From assembly GCA_023437285.1 (NCBI GenBank), contig JAEZGP010000631.1, positions 1 through 8,542 of the forward strand: a stretch of 8,542 nucleotides of DNA, written 5' to 3'. This document shows, one piece after another, positions 1 to 6,514 of this stretch (the first letter of the stretch is position 1; each line of letters begins with the position of its first letter). Source of the stretch: Actinomycetes bacterium (GTDB lineage: Bacteria; Actinomycetota; Actinomycetes; Mycobacteriales; Micromonosporaceae). The position numbers were made by a program, and so were the translations under genes. Below the pieces are notes generated by a model. It ran no database searches and was not told the DNA's origin. It was given only the letters and a program-made list of their open reading frames with translations.

Positions 1-1
1 C

Positions 2-247
2 CGCCTGCCGCAGCCGTGGTTGCCTGCCGGCCTGCGCCTGCTGCCCCACGAGGGGGCCGGCGAGGTGCAGACGCCGGTCGGCGGCCCCGGGGCCGCGCGG
101 CTGCGCGTCGGCGACCGGGTGTGGTTCCGGCACGCCAAGGCCGGCGAGGTGTGCGAGCATCTCGACGTGCTGCGGCTGGTCCGCGACGACGTCATCGAGG
201 ACGCCGCGCTCACCTATCGGGGAGAGCGCGCCCCCGCGTTCCTTTAA
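2..247 (+). CDS. Amino acid deaminase/aldolase (type III PLP-dependent), C-terminal end only
   Basis: This is the last 81 codons of a gene that starts left of the window, read in frame from base 2 to the TAA at 245-247. The segment GDRVWFRHAKAGEVCEH followed by TYRGERAPAFL resembles the C-terminal end of the actinobacterial amino acid deaminase/aldolase group. These are fold-type III PLP enzymes related to D-threonine aldolase and D-serine dehydratase. In that group the C-terminal beta domain closes over the active site and often contributes metal ligands; the His and Cys here could play that part, which is inference. The catalytic lysine and PLP barrel lie outside the window, so substrate cannot be judged. 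The stop overlaps the stop of the converging TetR gene by four bases. Family assignment is by motif recall and is moderately sure. Confidence 0.72.
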   Translation, partial: RLPQPWLPAGLRLLPHEGAGEVQTPVGGPGAARLRVGDRVWFRHAKAGEVCEHLDVLRLVRDDVIEDAALTYRGERAPAFL

Positions 248-891
248 CCGGCCGGTTGGGAGTCGACGTGGCGGTGCAGATAGTCGCGGATGAGGCTCTT
301 GGCCTCGACGAGCACCAGCTCGTCGCCCTCGGGATCGCGCCGGAAGGCGTACTTGATGAGCCCGTCGGCGATCTCGACCGCGATCGCGAGGCTGAACCGC
401 AGCTGCGGCTCCTCGCGCAGGCCGAAGTGCTCGACCAGCAGGCTGCCCAGCCGCTCGACGATGACGACGTTGTTGTCGCGCTCCTCGTCGAGCAGGTGGA
501 CGTCGACGACATCGCCGAAGTGCAGGGTCCGGAAGCCCGGCACGTGCCGGTGCATCGCGATGTACTCGTCGATCGCGGCGTCGACGGCGTCCCACCAGTT
601 GTGCAACTGGCCGTCGGTGATCCGCTTCGACAGCCGGTCCAGGTACGCGTCGAGATTACGCAGCGTGAGCGCCTGGACGATCGCGCGTTTGTCCGGAAAG
701 AACTGGTAGACCGAGCCGATCGCCACCCCCGCGCGCTCGGCGAGGAGAGTCGTCGTCAGGCCGTCGTAGCCGACCTGATCGACAAGCTCGGCGCAGGCAT
801 CGAGCATCCGGTGCACCCGCGCGAGGCTTCGGCCCTGCACAGGCATCCGGCGCAGCGGACCCGCCGGCGCCGCGCTGGTCTGCATCACCAC
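244..891 (-). CDS. TetR/AcrR-family transcriptional regulator
   Basis: The product is a DNA-binding repressor-type regulator of 215 aa, the normal size for the family. The N-terminal TetR_N helix-turn-helix spans about residues 26-75, with LAERAGVAIGSVYQFFPDK as turn plus recognition helix and the typical YxFFxxK ending. The C-terminal half is helical and variable, as expected for ligand binding and dimerisation, and contains a PGFRTLHFGD segment. The ligand is unknown. The GTG start at 891 is preferred because GGAGG at 900-904 lies 8 nt upstream. An ATG at 951 or TTG at 954 would add 20-21 acidic, poorly structured residues with only weak ribosome-binding signals, and an ATG at 885 is a further option. 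The gene diverges from the lactone oxidase across a spacer with inverted repeats and converges on the deaminase gene, so the oxidase and itself are the likely targets (inference). Confidence 0.9.
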   Translation of the reverse strand: MVMQTSAAPAGPLRRMPVQGRSLARVHRMLDACAELVDQVGYDGLTTTLLAERAGVAIGSVYQFFPDKRAIVQALTLRNLDAYLDRLSKRITDGQLHNWWDAVDAAIDEYIAMHRHVPGFRTLHFGDVVDVHLLDEERDNNVVIVERLGSLLVEHFGLREEPQLRFSLAIAVEIADGLIKYAFRRDPEGDELVLVEAKSLIRDYLHRHVDSQPAG

Positions 892-899
892 CGGCGTGA

Positions 900-904
900 C
901 CTCC
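900..904 (-). promoter_or_regulatory. Ribosome binding site deciding the TetR start
   Basis: On the reverse strand GAGGAGG (core GGAGG) lies 8 nt before the GTG at 891. This is the only strong Shine-Dalgarno match near any of the in-frame starts (954 TTG, 951 ATG, 891 GTG, 885 ATG). The same bases would encode Glu-Glu if translation began further upstream, so the match could be coincidental. Confidence 0.6.
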
Positions 905-970
905 TCATCATCCGTTTCGGGCACACCATCGCCCCCGTCCGTCAGCGGCATCAATCATGCCCCATCTGAG

Positions 971-1025
971 GTCACAGCTTTCCGCAGGTAGGGCGAGTTG
1001 TAGTGACATTGTTGCGGAGAGTCAC
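971..1025. promoter_or_regulatory. Candidate operator region between the TetR regulator and the lactone oxidase
   Basis: The divergent spacer holds repeated half-sites: GTCAC at 971-975, TCCGCA at 981-986, GTGAC at 1003-1007, TGCGGA at 1013-1018 and GTCAC at 1021-1025. GTGAC and the following GTCAC form an inverted repeat with a 13-nt gap (1003-1025), and the TCCGCA/TGCGGA pair is inverted around the middle. TetR proteins usually bind inverted repeats in just such divergent promoters. No clear -10/-35 pair was found here, so the promoters themselves are not assigned. Binding by the neighbouring regulator is inference. Confidence 0.4.
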
Positions 1026-1072
1026 GAGATCTTTCGCGGCGACCCGCGACGTGCGAGAGGAAATCACATCCC

Positions 1073-2383
1073 ATGAGCGCACCAACGGTGACAACCTGGC
1101 GTAACTGGGCCGGCAACGAGAGCGCCGACGCCGTCGCGGTCGAGCGTCCCGCCAGTACGGCGGACGTGGCCGCGGCGGTCGTCGGGGCGGCCGCCGCCGG
1201 GCGGACCGTCAAGGCGGTCGGGTCGGGCCACTCGTTCACCCCCGCGGCCGCCACCTCGGGCGTACGGCTGGAACTGGACCGGCTGACCGGCATCGTGTCC
1301 GCCGACGCGGGTACGGGCCTGGTGACGGTCCGGGCCGGCACCACGCTCCGGCAGCTCAACGCCGCCCTGGCCGGGTTCGGGCTGGCCGTGCCCAACCTCG
1401 GCGACATCGACGCGCAGACGATCTCCGGCGCGCTGGCCACGGGTACGCACGGCACCGGCGCGGCGTACGGCTGCCTGTCCACGTTCGTCGAGGCTCTGGA
1501 GCTGGTGACCGCCGACGGGACCGTCCTGCGCTGCTCGGCGACCGAGAACCCCGACGTGTTCGCCGCGGCGCGCGTCGGCGTGGGTGCCGTCGGCGTCGTC
1601 ACCGAGGTCACGCTGCGCTGCGTGCCGGCGTTCACGCTGCGGGCCAAGGAACGCCCCACCCCGCTCGACGACGTGCTGTCCGGGCTCGACGAGTGGGTCG
1701 GCGCCAACGACCACTTCGAGTTCTACTGGTTCCCGTACACCGAGCGCACCCAGACCAAGGTCAACAACGTGGTACCGGTGTCGGACGCCCCGCTGCCCGG
1801 GTGGCGCCGCTGGCTCGACGACGACCTGCTCGCCAACCGGGTCTTCGAGGGCGTGTGCCGGCTCGGCCGGGCCCTCCCCGCCACCATCCCCACCATCAAC
1901 GCGGTGTCCGCGCGGGCCCTCACCGCCCGCGAGTACACGGCGTCCTCGCACGAGGTCTTCGTGACCGCCCGCCGGGTCCGCTTCGTGGAGATGGAGTACG
2001 GGATACCGCGCGCCGCCCTGCCGGCCGCCTTCGCCGGGCTGCGCCGAGTGATCGACACGTTGCCGTACCGGATCGTCTTCCCGGTGGAGGTCCGGTTCAC
2101 GGCCGCCGACGACATCTGGCTGTCGCACGGGTACGGCCGCGACAACGCGTACCTGGCCATCCACCAGTACGTCGGCATGCCGTACGAGGAGTACTTCCGG
2201 GGATTCGAGCAGGTGTGCGCGCCGCTGGGCGGCCGGCCCCACTGGGGCAAGATGCACTTCCGCGACGCCGCCTCGCTGCGCGGCGCGTACCCGAAATTCG
2301 ACGACTTCCTGGCGGTACGCGACCGGCTGGACCCGGGGCGCCTCTTCGCCAACGCCTACACCGCGCAGGTGTTCGGCGACTAG
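1073..2383 (+). CDS. FAD-dependent sugar-1,4-lactone/alditol oxidase (D-arabinono-1,4-lactone oxidase family)
   Basis: This complete 436-aa oxidoreductase belongs to the VAO/PCMH flavoprotein family and is cytoplasmic, with no signal peptide. The N-terminal FAD-binding domain (about 10-180) includes GSGHSF with His53, matching the histidine that carries covalent FAD in alditol oxidase, and GTHGTGAAYG at 125-133. The C-terminal ALO domain (about 190-432) carries FPVEVRF (Glu339, Arg341) and HWGK (Lys393), which match the substrate-binding Glu/Arg/Lys of Streptomyces alditol oxidase. The ending DPGRLFANAY is typical. Known members oxidise sugar lactones or polyols with O2 and release H2O2; which substrate applies here cannot be read from sequence. 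The ATG at 1073 follows GAGAGGAAA at 1055-1063. It is divergent from the TetR gene, and the deaminase/aldolase gene lies just beyond that. Confidence 0.92.
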   Translation: MSAPTVTTWRNWAGNESADAVAVERPASTADVAAAVVGAAAAGRTVKAVGSGHSFTPAAATSGVRLELDRLTGIVSADAGTGLVTVRAGTTLRQLNAALAGFGLAVPNLGDIDAQTISGALATGTHGTGAAYGCLSTFVEALELVTADGTVLRCSATENPDVFAAARVGVGAVGVVTEVTLRCVPAFTLRAKERPTPLDDVLSGLDEWVGANDHFEFYWFPYTERTQTKVNNVVPVSDAPLPGWRRWLDDDLLANRVFEGVCRLGRALPATIPTINAVSARALTAREYTASSHEVFVTARRVRFVEMEYGIPRAALPAAFAGLRRVIDTLPYRIVFPVEVRFTAADDIWLSHGYGRDNAYLAIHQYVGMPYEEYFRGFEQVCAPLGGRPHWGKMHFRDAASLRGAYPKFDDFLAVRDRLDPGRLFANAYTAQVFGD

Positions 2384-2389
2384 GCCAAT

Positions 2390-2415
2390 GTTTGCCGCGC
2401 GACAACCATGGGCAC
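2390..2415 (+). promoter_or_regulatory. Sigma-B-like promoter for the CsbD-family gene
   Basis: GTTTGC at 2390-2395 and GGGCAC at 2410-2415 are separated by 14 nt. This approximates the GTTT-N(12-15)-GGGTA pattern of sigma-B-type stress promoters in Gram-positive bacteria. It starts just after the oxidase stop and lies 62 bp before the csbD start. CsbD proteins are classically sigma-B controlled, which strengthens the call. The match is by eye only and the -10 element is one base off consensus in its core. Confidence 0.45.
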
Positions 2416-2435
2416 CTCTGAATCAGCGCGAAGTT

Positions 2436-2455
2436 GGCGCCCGATAAGGGGCGCC
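2436..2455 (+). other. Leader hairpin upstream of the CsbD-family gene
   Basis: GGCGCCC (2436-2442) pairs perfectly with GGGCGCC (2449-2455) around the 6-nt loop GATAAG. It sits inside the presumed 5' leader, 9 nt before the Shine-Dalgarno sequence. No T-run follows. It could stabilise the mRNA 5' end, modulate ribosome access, or act as a weak terminator for oxidase transcripts; the sequence alone does not decide. Confidence 0.5.
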
Positions 2456-2476
2456 GGCCACGACGAGGAGGTCGCG

Positions 2477-2713
2477 ATGTCGCTCGGTGACAAGATTCAG
2501 AACGAGGCCGAAGAGCTCAAGGGCAAGGTCAAGGAGTGGGTCGGCGACAAGACCGACAACCACAGCCTGCAGGCTGAGGGCGTTGCCGACCAGGCCAAGG
2601 CGAACGCCAAGCAGGCCGGCGAGCACGTCAAGGACGCCGCGCACGACGTCCGGGACACGTTCACCTCGGCGGACTACGACTCGGCCCGCCGGTCGGAGTA
2701 CCCGACGCGCTAG
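2477..2713 (+). CDS. CsbD-family stress response protein
   Basis: The product is a small hydrophilic 78-aa cytoplasmic protein. The CsbD-like domain covers about residues 3-55, starting SLGDKIQNEAEELKGKVKEW, with the family pattern of charged, amphipathic helices (KxxxxEExKGKxKEWxGD). The C-terminal tail from about 56 is short, polar and probably disordered. CsbD proteins are abundant general-stress proteins of unclear molecular function. The ATG at 2477 is chosen because GAGGAGG (2465-2471) lies 5 nt upstream and the family domain begins immediately; a longer frame starting at 2408 would read through the leader hairpin and is unlikely. It has its own sigma-B-like promoter and a terminator, so it is probably monocistronic. 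Confidence 0.9.
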   Translation: MSLGDKIQNEAEELKGKVKEWVGDKTDNHSLQAEGVADQAKANAKQAGEHVKDAAHDVRDTFTSADYDSARRSEYPTR

Positions 2714-2723
2714 CGATGGACGA

Positions 2724-2757
2724 AAGGGCGGCGGCACCGGTGCGGTCCGCCGCCCTT
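2724..2757 (+). terminator. GC-rich hairpin terminator after the CsbD-family gene
   Basis: AAGGGCGGCGG (2724-2734) pairs perfectly over 11 bp with CCGCCGCCCTT (2747-2757) around a 12-nt loop, 10 bp past the stop codon. There is no T-run, as is common in high-GC actinobacteria. The loop begins with the palindrome CACCGGTG. Confidence 0.75.
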
Positions 2758-2807
2758 CGCCATGTCCACCCGCACCTGCGCGGTCGCGTGACCGCCGCTT
2801 GCGGGCC

Positions 2808-2983
2808 GCTTGATCAGCGTTGGCGGTCGCTCGACCGGCGCTGCGGGCCGCTTGATCAGCGTTAGCGAGCGAAATCGGCGCTTGCGGGTCGCTTGATCGG
2901 CGTTAGCGAGCGTAATCGGCGCTTGTGCGCCGCTTGATCGGCGTTTCCGCCGCGTAACCGGCGCTTGTGCGCCGCTTGATCAG
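2808..2983. repeat. Tandem array of 41-42 bp hairpin-forming units
   Basis: Units beginning GCTTGATC start at 2808, 2850, 2891, 2932 and 2974, with lengths 42, 41, 41 and 42 before the last one merges into the next repeat class. A decayed copy is visible just before 2808 (about 2780-2807). Each unit reads GCTTGATCRGCGTTAGCGAG and ends near CGGCGCTTGTGCGCC. Two hairpins can form: GGCGC-TTGT-GCGCC (for example 2918-2931) and CGCCG-CTTGAT-CGGCG (2928-2943). They share CGCC, so only one can form at a time. Unit length is not a multiple of three, so this is not a protein repeat. Another unit sits alone at 3217-3257. Confidence 0.85.
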
Positions 2984-3218
2984 CGTTTCGGGTCAGGATG
3001 CGTGGCTGGGCTGCATCCCGGTACCGCAGACGGCGATCAACGTGCACACCGCTTCACATCTGCACCGACACCGGTGACCTTGAACGGGATCAGCGCGCAG
3101 AACAAGCTCGAGGCACGCGGCCGGCCGAGCGGCATGGCGCACTCGCCCGCAGAGCGGCGTCAGTGCACGCGCCGGCCGGAGCGGCGTGGGTGCATTCCCC
3201 TGCAGGGTGGCGTCCCGT
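2935..3218. repeat. Composite ~284-bp tandem module, copy A
   Basis: This block is repeated directly at an offset of 284 bp. It consists of one 41-bp hairpin unit, a conserved core (2985-3119) and then degenerate 19-nt motifs. Within the 135-bp core the two copies differ at only three positions, all G in this copy and A in the other (3013, 3087, 3106). The core contains the small palindromes CGGTACCG, GTGCAC and CACCGGTG. No credible start, ribosome binding site or coding bias supports a gene. Confidence 0.85.
3142..3213. repeat. Degenerate 19-nt motif, three copies at 26-27 bp spacing (copy A side)
   Basis: Copies start at 3142 (CTCGCCCGCAGAGCGGCGT), 3169 (GCGCCGGCCGGAGCGGCGT) and 3195 (TTCCCCTGCAGGGTGGCGT). 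The first two keep CGCC and GGCG arms about 8 nt apart, which can pair as a short hairpin. Linkers are 7-8 nt and GT-rich. Confidence 0.7.
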
Positions 3219-3502
3219 TTGATCGGCGTTAGCGAGCGTAATCGGCGCTTGTGCGCCGCTTGAGCGACGTTTCGGGTCAGGATGCGTGGCTGGGCTACAT
3301 CCCGGTACCGCAGACGGCGATCAACGTGCACACCGCTTCACATCTGCACCGACACCGGTGACCTTGAACGAGATCAGCGCGCAGAACAAACTCGAGGCAC
3401 GCGCCGGCCGGAGCGGCGTCGATTCACTCGCCCGCAAAGCGGCGTGGGTGCGCTCGCCCGCAGGGTGGCGTCAGTGCACCCAACGGCGGCCTACACGTGG
3501 AC
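3219..3502. repeat. Composite ~284-bp tandem module, copy B
   Basis: This is the second copy of the module and immediately follows the first. The core is 3269-3403, with A at 3297, 3371 and 3390 where copy A has G. The right-hand part diverges faster than the core: alignment slips by one base near 3425, and the 19-nt motifs differ from those in copy A. The right boundary is therefore approximate. Confidence 0.8.
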
Positions 3503-3603
3503 GCCCGCTCCCCAGGAGTGGGTGCGCTCGCCCGCAGGGTGGCGTTGGTGCGTCGCCGGCCGGGGGTGGCGTTCCCGGGGTTCACTCGCCGGCCGGAGTG
3601 GCC
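3401..3603. repeat. Degenerate 19-nt motif, six copies running into the 3' end of topA
   Basis: Copies start at 3401, 3427, 3453, 3527, 3552 and 3585. The copies at 3453 and 3527 are identical over the whole motif (CTCGCCCGCAGGGTGGCGT). The copy at 3401 is identical to the one at 3169. The last copy (3585-3603) lies inside topA and covers the codons for its final residues, adjoining the stop codon at 3582-3584. Between 3472 and 3526 the spacing is broken by about 50 bp of other sequence. Confidence 0.7.
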
Positions 3604-6470
3604 TTCCTGGCCGCCACCTTCTTGGGCGCGGCCTTCTTGGCCGGCGCCTTCTTCGCCGCCGACTTCGCAGTCGACTTCGCAGTCGCCGACTTCGCCGCCG
3701 ACTTGGCCGCCGTCGACTTCGCGGCCGTCGACTTGGTCGCCGTCGACTTCGCGGCCGTCGACTTGGTCGCCGTGCCGGTCGCCTTCGCCGCAGTCTTCTT
3801 TGGGGCGGCTTTCTTCGCCGTCTTCTTCGTCGACGGGTTGGCGCGCTTGTCGGCGAGCATCTCGCTCGCCTGCTCGACGGTCATCGCCTCGACGGTCTGG
3901 CCACGGCGCAGGGACGCGTTGGTCTCCCCGTCGGTGACGTACGGGCCGAAGCGGCCGTCCTTGATGACCAGCGGCTTCTCGGTCAGCGGGTCGTTGCCCA
4001 GTTCGCGCAGCGGCGCGGCGGCCGCTCGGCGCTGGCGGGTCTTCGGGGCCGCGAGCAGGGCCAATGCCTCGTCGCGGGTGATGGTGAACATCTGCTCCTC
4101 GGTCTCCAGCGACCGGAAGTCGTCACCGCGCTTGATGTACGGGCCGTACCGTCCGGCGGCGGCCACGATCTCCTGACCGGAGTCGTCGGCGCCCACCACC
4201 CGGGGCAGGGTCAGCAGCCGCAGCGCGTCGGCGAGCGTCACGGTGTCCGGCGACTGGGTCTTGAGCAGGGAGGAGTTGCGCTCCCCGGACGACACGTACG
4301 GGCCGTACCGGCCGGACTTCACGACGATCGGCTCCCCGGTGTCGGGGTGCTCGCCGAGCTTGCGTTCGCCGCCGCCGCCGAGCAGCAGTTCCTCGACCTT
4401 CTCGGGGGTCAGCTCGTCGGGGGCGATGCCGTCGGGCAGCGAGACGCGGTCGCCGCCGCTCTCCGCCGCCGTGTCCTCGCCGGGCAGCGTCCGCTGGACG
4501 TACGGGCCGTACCGTCCGACGCGGACGACCACGTCGCGGCCGGCGTCGTCGCGGAACAGCGGGATGGAGTTCACTTCGCGCGCGTCGATGTCGCCGAGGT
4601 TCTCGGTGACCATCTTCTTGAGGCCGCCGCCCTGGGCGATCAGCCCCATCGTGGACCGGTCGTCGCCGAAGTAGAACGCGCGCAGGAAGTCCAGCGCGGC
4701 CGCGTCGCCGCCGGCGATCTCGTCGAGTTCGTTCTCCATGGCGGCGGTGAAGTCGTAGTCGACCAGGCGCGGGAAGTGCCGTTCGAGCAGGTTGGACACG
4801 GCGAACGCGAGGAACGACGGGATGAGCGCCTGCCCGCGCTTGAACACATACCCGCGGTCCTGGATCGTCCCCATGATCGAGGCGTACGTGGAGGGACGGC
4901 CGATGCCCAGCTCCTCCAGCGCCTTGACCAGGGAAGCCTCCGTGTACCGGGCGGGCGGCTGGGTGGTGTGCCCGACGGGTTCCAGGGAGTCGGCGGTCAG
5001 CGGCTGGTCCTTGGCCAGGACGGGCAGCCGGCGTTCGGCGTCCTCCGCCTCGGCGGCCTCGTCATCGGAGGACTCGACGTACGCCTTGAGGAAACCGGGG
5101 TCGGTGATGGTCTTGCCGGTGGCGCCGAAGTCGCACTCCTCGCCGCCGGCCGTGACCGCGCGGACGCGCACGGACACCGAGAAGCCGACCGCGTCGGTCA
5201 TCTGCGAGGCGATGGTGCGCCGCCAGATCAGCTCGTAGAGGCGCACCTCCTCAGTGGACAGCTGGTTGGCGACCTCGCCGGGCGTACGGAAGGTGTCGCC
5301 CGCGGGGCGGATCGCCTCGTGCGCCTCCTGCGCGTTCTTCACCTTGCCGGTGTAGCGGCGCGGCTGCGGCGGCACGAACCGGTCGCCGAACAGCTCGGCG
5401 ATCTGGCTGCGGGCCGCGGCGAGGGCGGTCTCGGACAGGTTCACCGAGTCGGTACGCATATAGGTGATGAAGCCGTTCTCGTACAGCCGCTGCGCGATGC
5501 GCATGGTCTGCGCGGAGGAGAAGCGCAGCTTGCGGGCCGCCTCCTGTTGCAGCGTGGAGGTGATGAACGGCGCGTACGGCTTGCGCCGGTACGGCTTCTC
5601 CTCGACCCGGGTGACCTTGAACGGGCGGCCGTCGAGCCGGGCGGCGAGCCCCCGGGCGGCGCCCTCGTCGAGGTGCGTCACGCCGGAGTTCGGCGCGATC
5701 TGGCCGGTGGTGGGCACGAAGTCGCGGCCGGTGGCGATGCGGTCGCCGTCGAGAGCGATGAGGGTGGCGTTGAACGTACGGGGGCCGTCGCCGGCGTGGG
5801 CGACGGCGAGCACCGCCTGGATGTCCCAGTATTCGGCCGACCGGAACGCCATGCGCTGGCGTTCACGTTCGACGACGATGCGGGTCGCCACGGACTGCAC
5901 CCGGCCCGCCGAGAGCTTCGGCATGACCTTCTTCCAGAGCACGGGCGAGACCTCGTACCCGTAGAGCCGGTCGAGGATGCGGCGGGCCTCCTGGGCGTCG
6001 ACGAGGGCCTGGTCGATGGCGCGCGGGTTGGCGACGGCCTGCTGGATCGCCGACTTGGTGATCTCGTGGAAGACCATCCGCTTGATCGGGATCTTGGGCT
6101 TGAGGGTCTCCAGGAGGTGCCAGGCGATGGCCTCGCCCTCGCGGTCCTCGTCCGTGGCGAGCAGCAGCTCGTCGGCCTCCTTGGTCAGCGCCTTGAGCTT
6201 GGCGACCTGCTTGGAGCGGTCGGGGCTGACGACGTAGAGGGCGTGGAAGTTGTTGTCGACGTCCACGCCGAGGCGCGCCCACGGCTCGCCCTTGTAGCGG
6301 GCCGGCACGTCGGCGGCGTTACGGGGCAGGTCACGCACGTGGCCGTAGCTCGCCTCCACGACGTATCCCGGGCCCAGGTAGCCCGAGATCGTCTTCGCCT
6401 TGGCGGGCGATTCGACGATCACGAGGCGCGTGCCCGACGTGGGCTGCGCGTTCTGCTGCGCTTTCGGCAC
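3582..6470 (-). CDS. topA: DNA topoisomerase I (type IA)
   Basis: This 962-aa enzyme relaxes negative supercoils by single-strand passage. TOPRIM motifs are IVESPAKAKT (catalytic Glu20) and ATDEDREGEAIAWH (metal-binding Asp107, Asp109). The nucleophile is Tyr337 in GFITYMRTDS, and SAGRVQSVATR lies at 187-197. There are no four-cysteine zinc fingers. Instead the C-terminal part has four GR(Y/F)GPY(V/I) Topo_C repeats (about 652, 720, 773 and 839), as in other actinobacteria, and then a Lys/Ala/Thr/Ser-rich basic tail (about 881-957). Such tails are known in Streptomyces and mycobacteria to aid DNA binding and processivity. The GTG at 6470 is chosen because GAGGGAG lies 5 nt upstream; a TTG at 6542 would add 24 residues without a ribosome binding site. 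Transcription is probably separate from the genes 192 bp upstream. Confidence 0.97.
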   Translation of the reverse strand: MPKAQQNAQPTSGTRLVIVESPAKAKTISGYLGPGYVVEASYGHVRDLPRNAADVPARYKGEPWARLGVDVDNNFHALYVVSPDRSKQVAKLKALTKEADELLLATDEDREGEAIAWHLLETLKPKIPIKRMVFHEITKSAIQQAVANPRAIDQALVDAQEARRILDRLYGYEVSPVLWKKVMPKLSAGRVQSVATRIVVERERQRMAFRSAEYWDIQAVLAVAHAGDGPRTFNATLIALDGDRIATGRDFVPTTGQIAPNSGVTHLDEGAARGLAARLDGRPFKVTRVEEKPYRRKPYAPFITSTLQQEAARKLRFSSAQTMRIAQRLYENGFITYMRTDSVNLSETALAAARSQIAELFGDRFVPPQPRRYTGKVKNAQEAHEAIRPAGDTFRTPGEVANQLSTEEVRLYELIWRRTIASQMTDAVGFSVSVRVRAVTAGGEECDFGATGKTITDPGFLKAYVESSDDEAAEAEDAERRLPVLAKDQPLTADSLEPVGHTTQPPARYTEASLVKALEELGIGRPSTYASIMGTIQDRGYVFKRGQALIPSFLAFAVSNLLERHFPRLVDYDFTAAMENELDEIAGGDAAALDFLRAFYFGDDRSTMGLIAQGGGLKKMVTENLGDIDAREVNSIPLFRDDAGRDVVVRVGRYGPYVQRTLPGEDTAAESGGDRVSLPDGIAPDELTPEKVEELLLGGGGERKLGEHPDTGEPIVVKSGRYGPYVSSGERNSSLLKTQSPDTVTLADALRLLTLPRVVGADDSGQEIVAAAGRYGPYIKRGDDFRSLETEEQMFTITRDEALALLAAPKTRQRRAAAAPLRELGNDPLTEKPLVIKDGRFGPYVTDGETNASLRRGQTVEAMTVEQASEMLADKRANPSTKKTAKKAAPKKTAAKATGTATKSTAAKSTATKSTAAKSTAAKSAAKSATAKSTAKSAAKKAPAKKAAPKKVAARKATPAGE
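3711..3770. repeat. Perfect 30-bp tandem duplication inside the topA tail
   Basis: Bases 3711-3740 are repeated exactly at 3741-3770. On the coding strand each copy encodes a ten-residue stretch of the form KSTAAKSTAT, so copy-number change keeps the frame. Related imperfect copies extend over 3660-3710. This is a likely site of length variation in the lysine-rich tail. Confidence 0.85.
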
Positions 6471-6475
6471 CCGTA

Positions 6476-6482
6476 CTCCCTC
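6476..6482 (-). promoter_or_regulatory. Ribosome binding site deciding the topA start
   Basis: On the reverse strand GAGGGAG ends 5 nt before the GTG at 6470. No comparable match precedes the TTG at 6542, which would otherwise give the longest frame. Confidence 0.7.
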
Positions 6483-6514
6483 GGGTCTTGCTACGTCGAC
6501 CCCTACCCCCACGG

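Noticed and set aside
16..969. Forward 317-aa frame over the TetR gene
   Set aside because: It is antisense to a clear TetR-family protein and overlaps the authentic deaminase end in another frame.
2862..3331. Small proteins encoded by the repeats on either strand
   Set aside because: Unit length is 41-42 bp, so frames shift from unit to unit. No ribosome binding sites or codon bias are seen, and similar peptides in the two copies merely reflect DNA duplication.
2808..3603. CRISPR array
   Set aside because: The 41-bp units are contiguous without unique spacers of constant length, the 19-nt motifs are degenerate with short linkers, and no cas genes are present.
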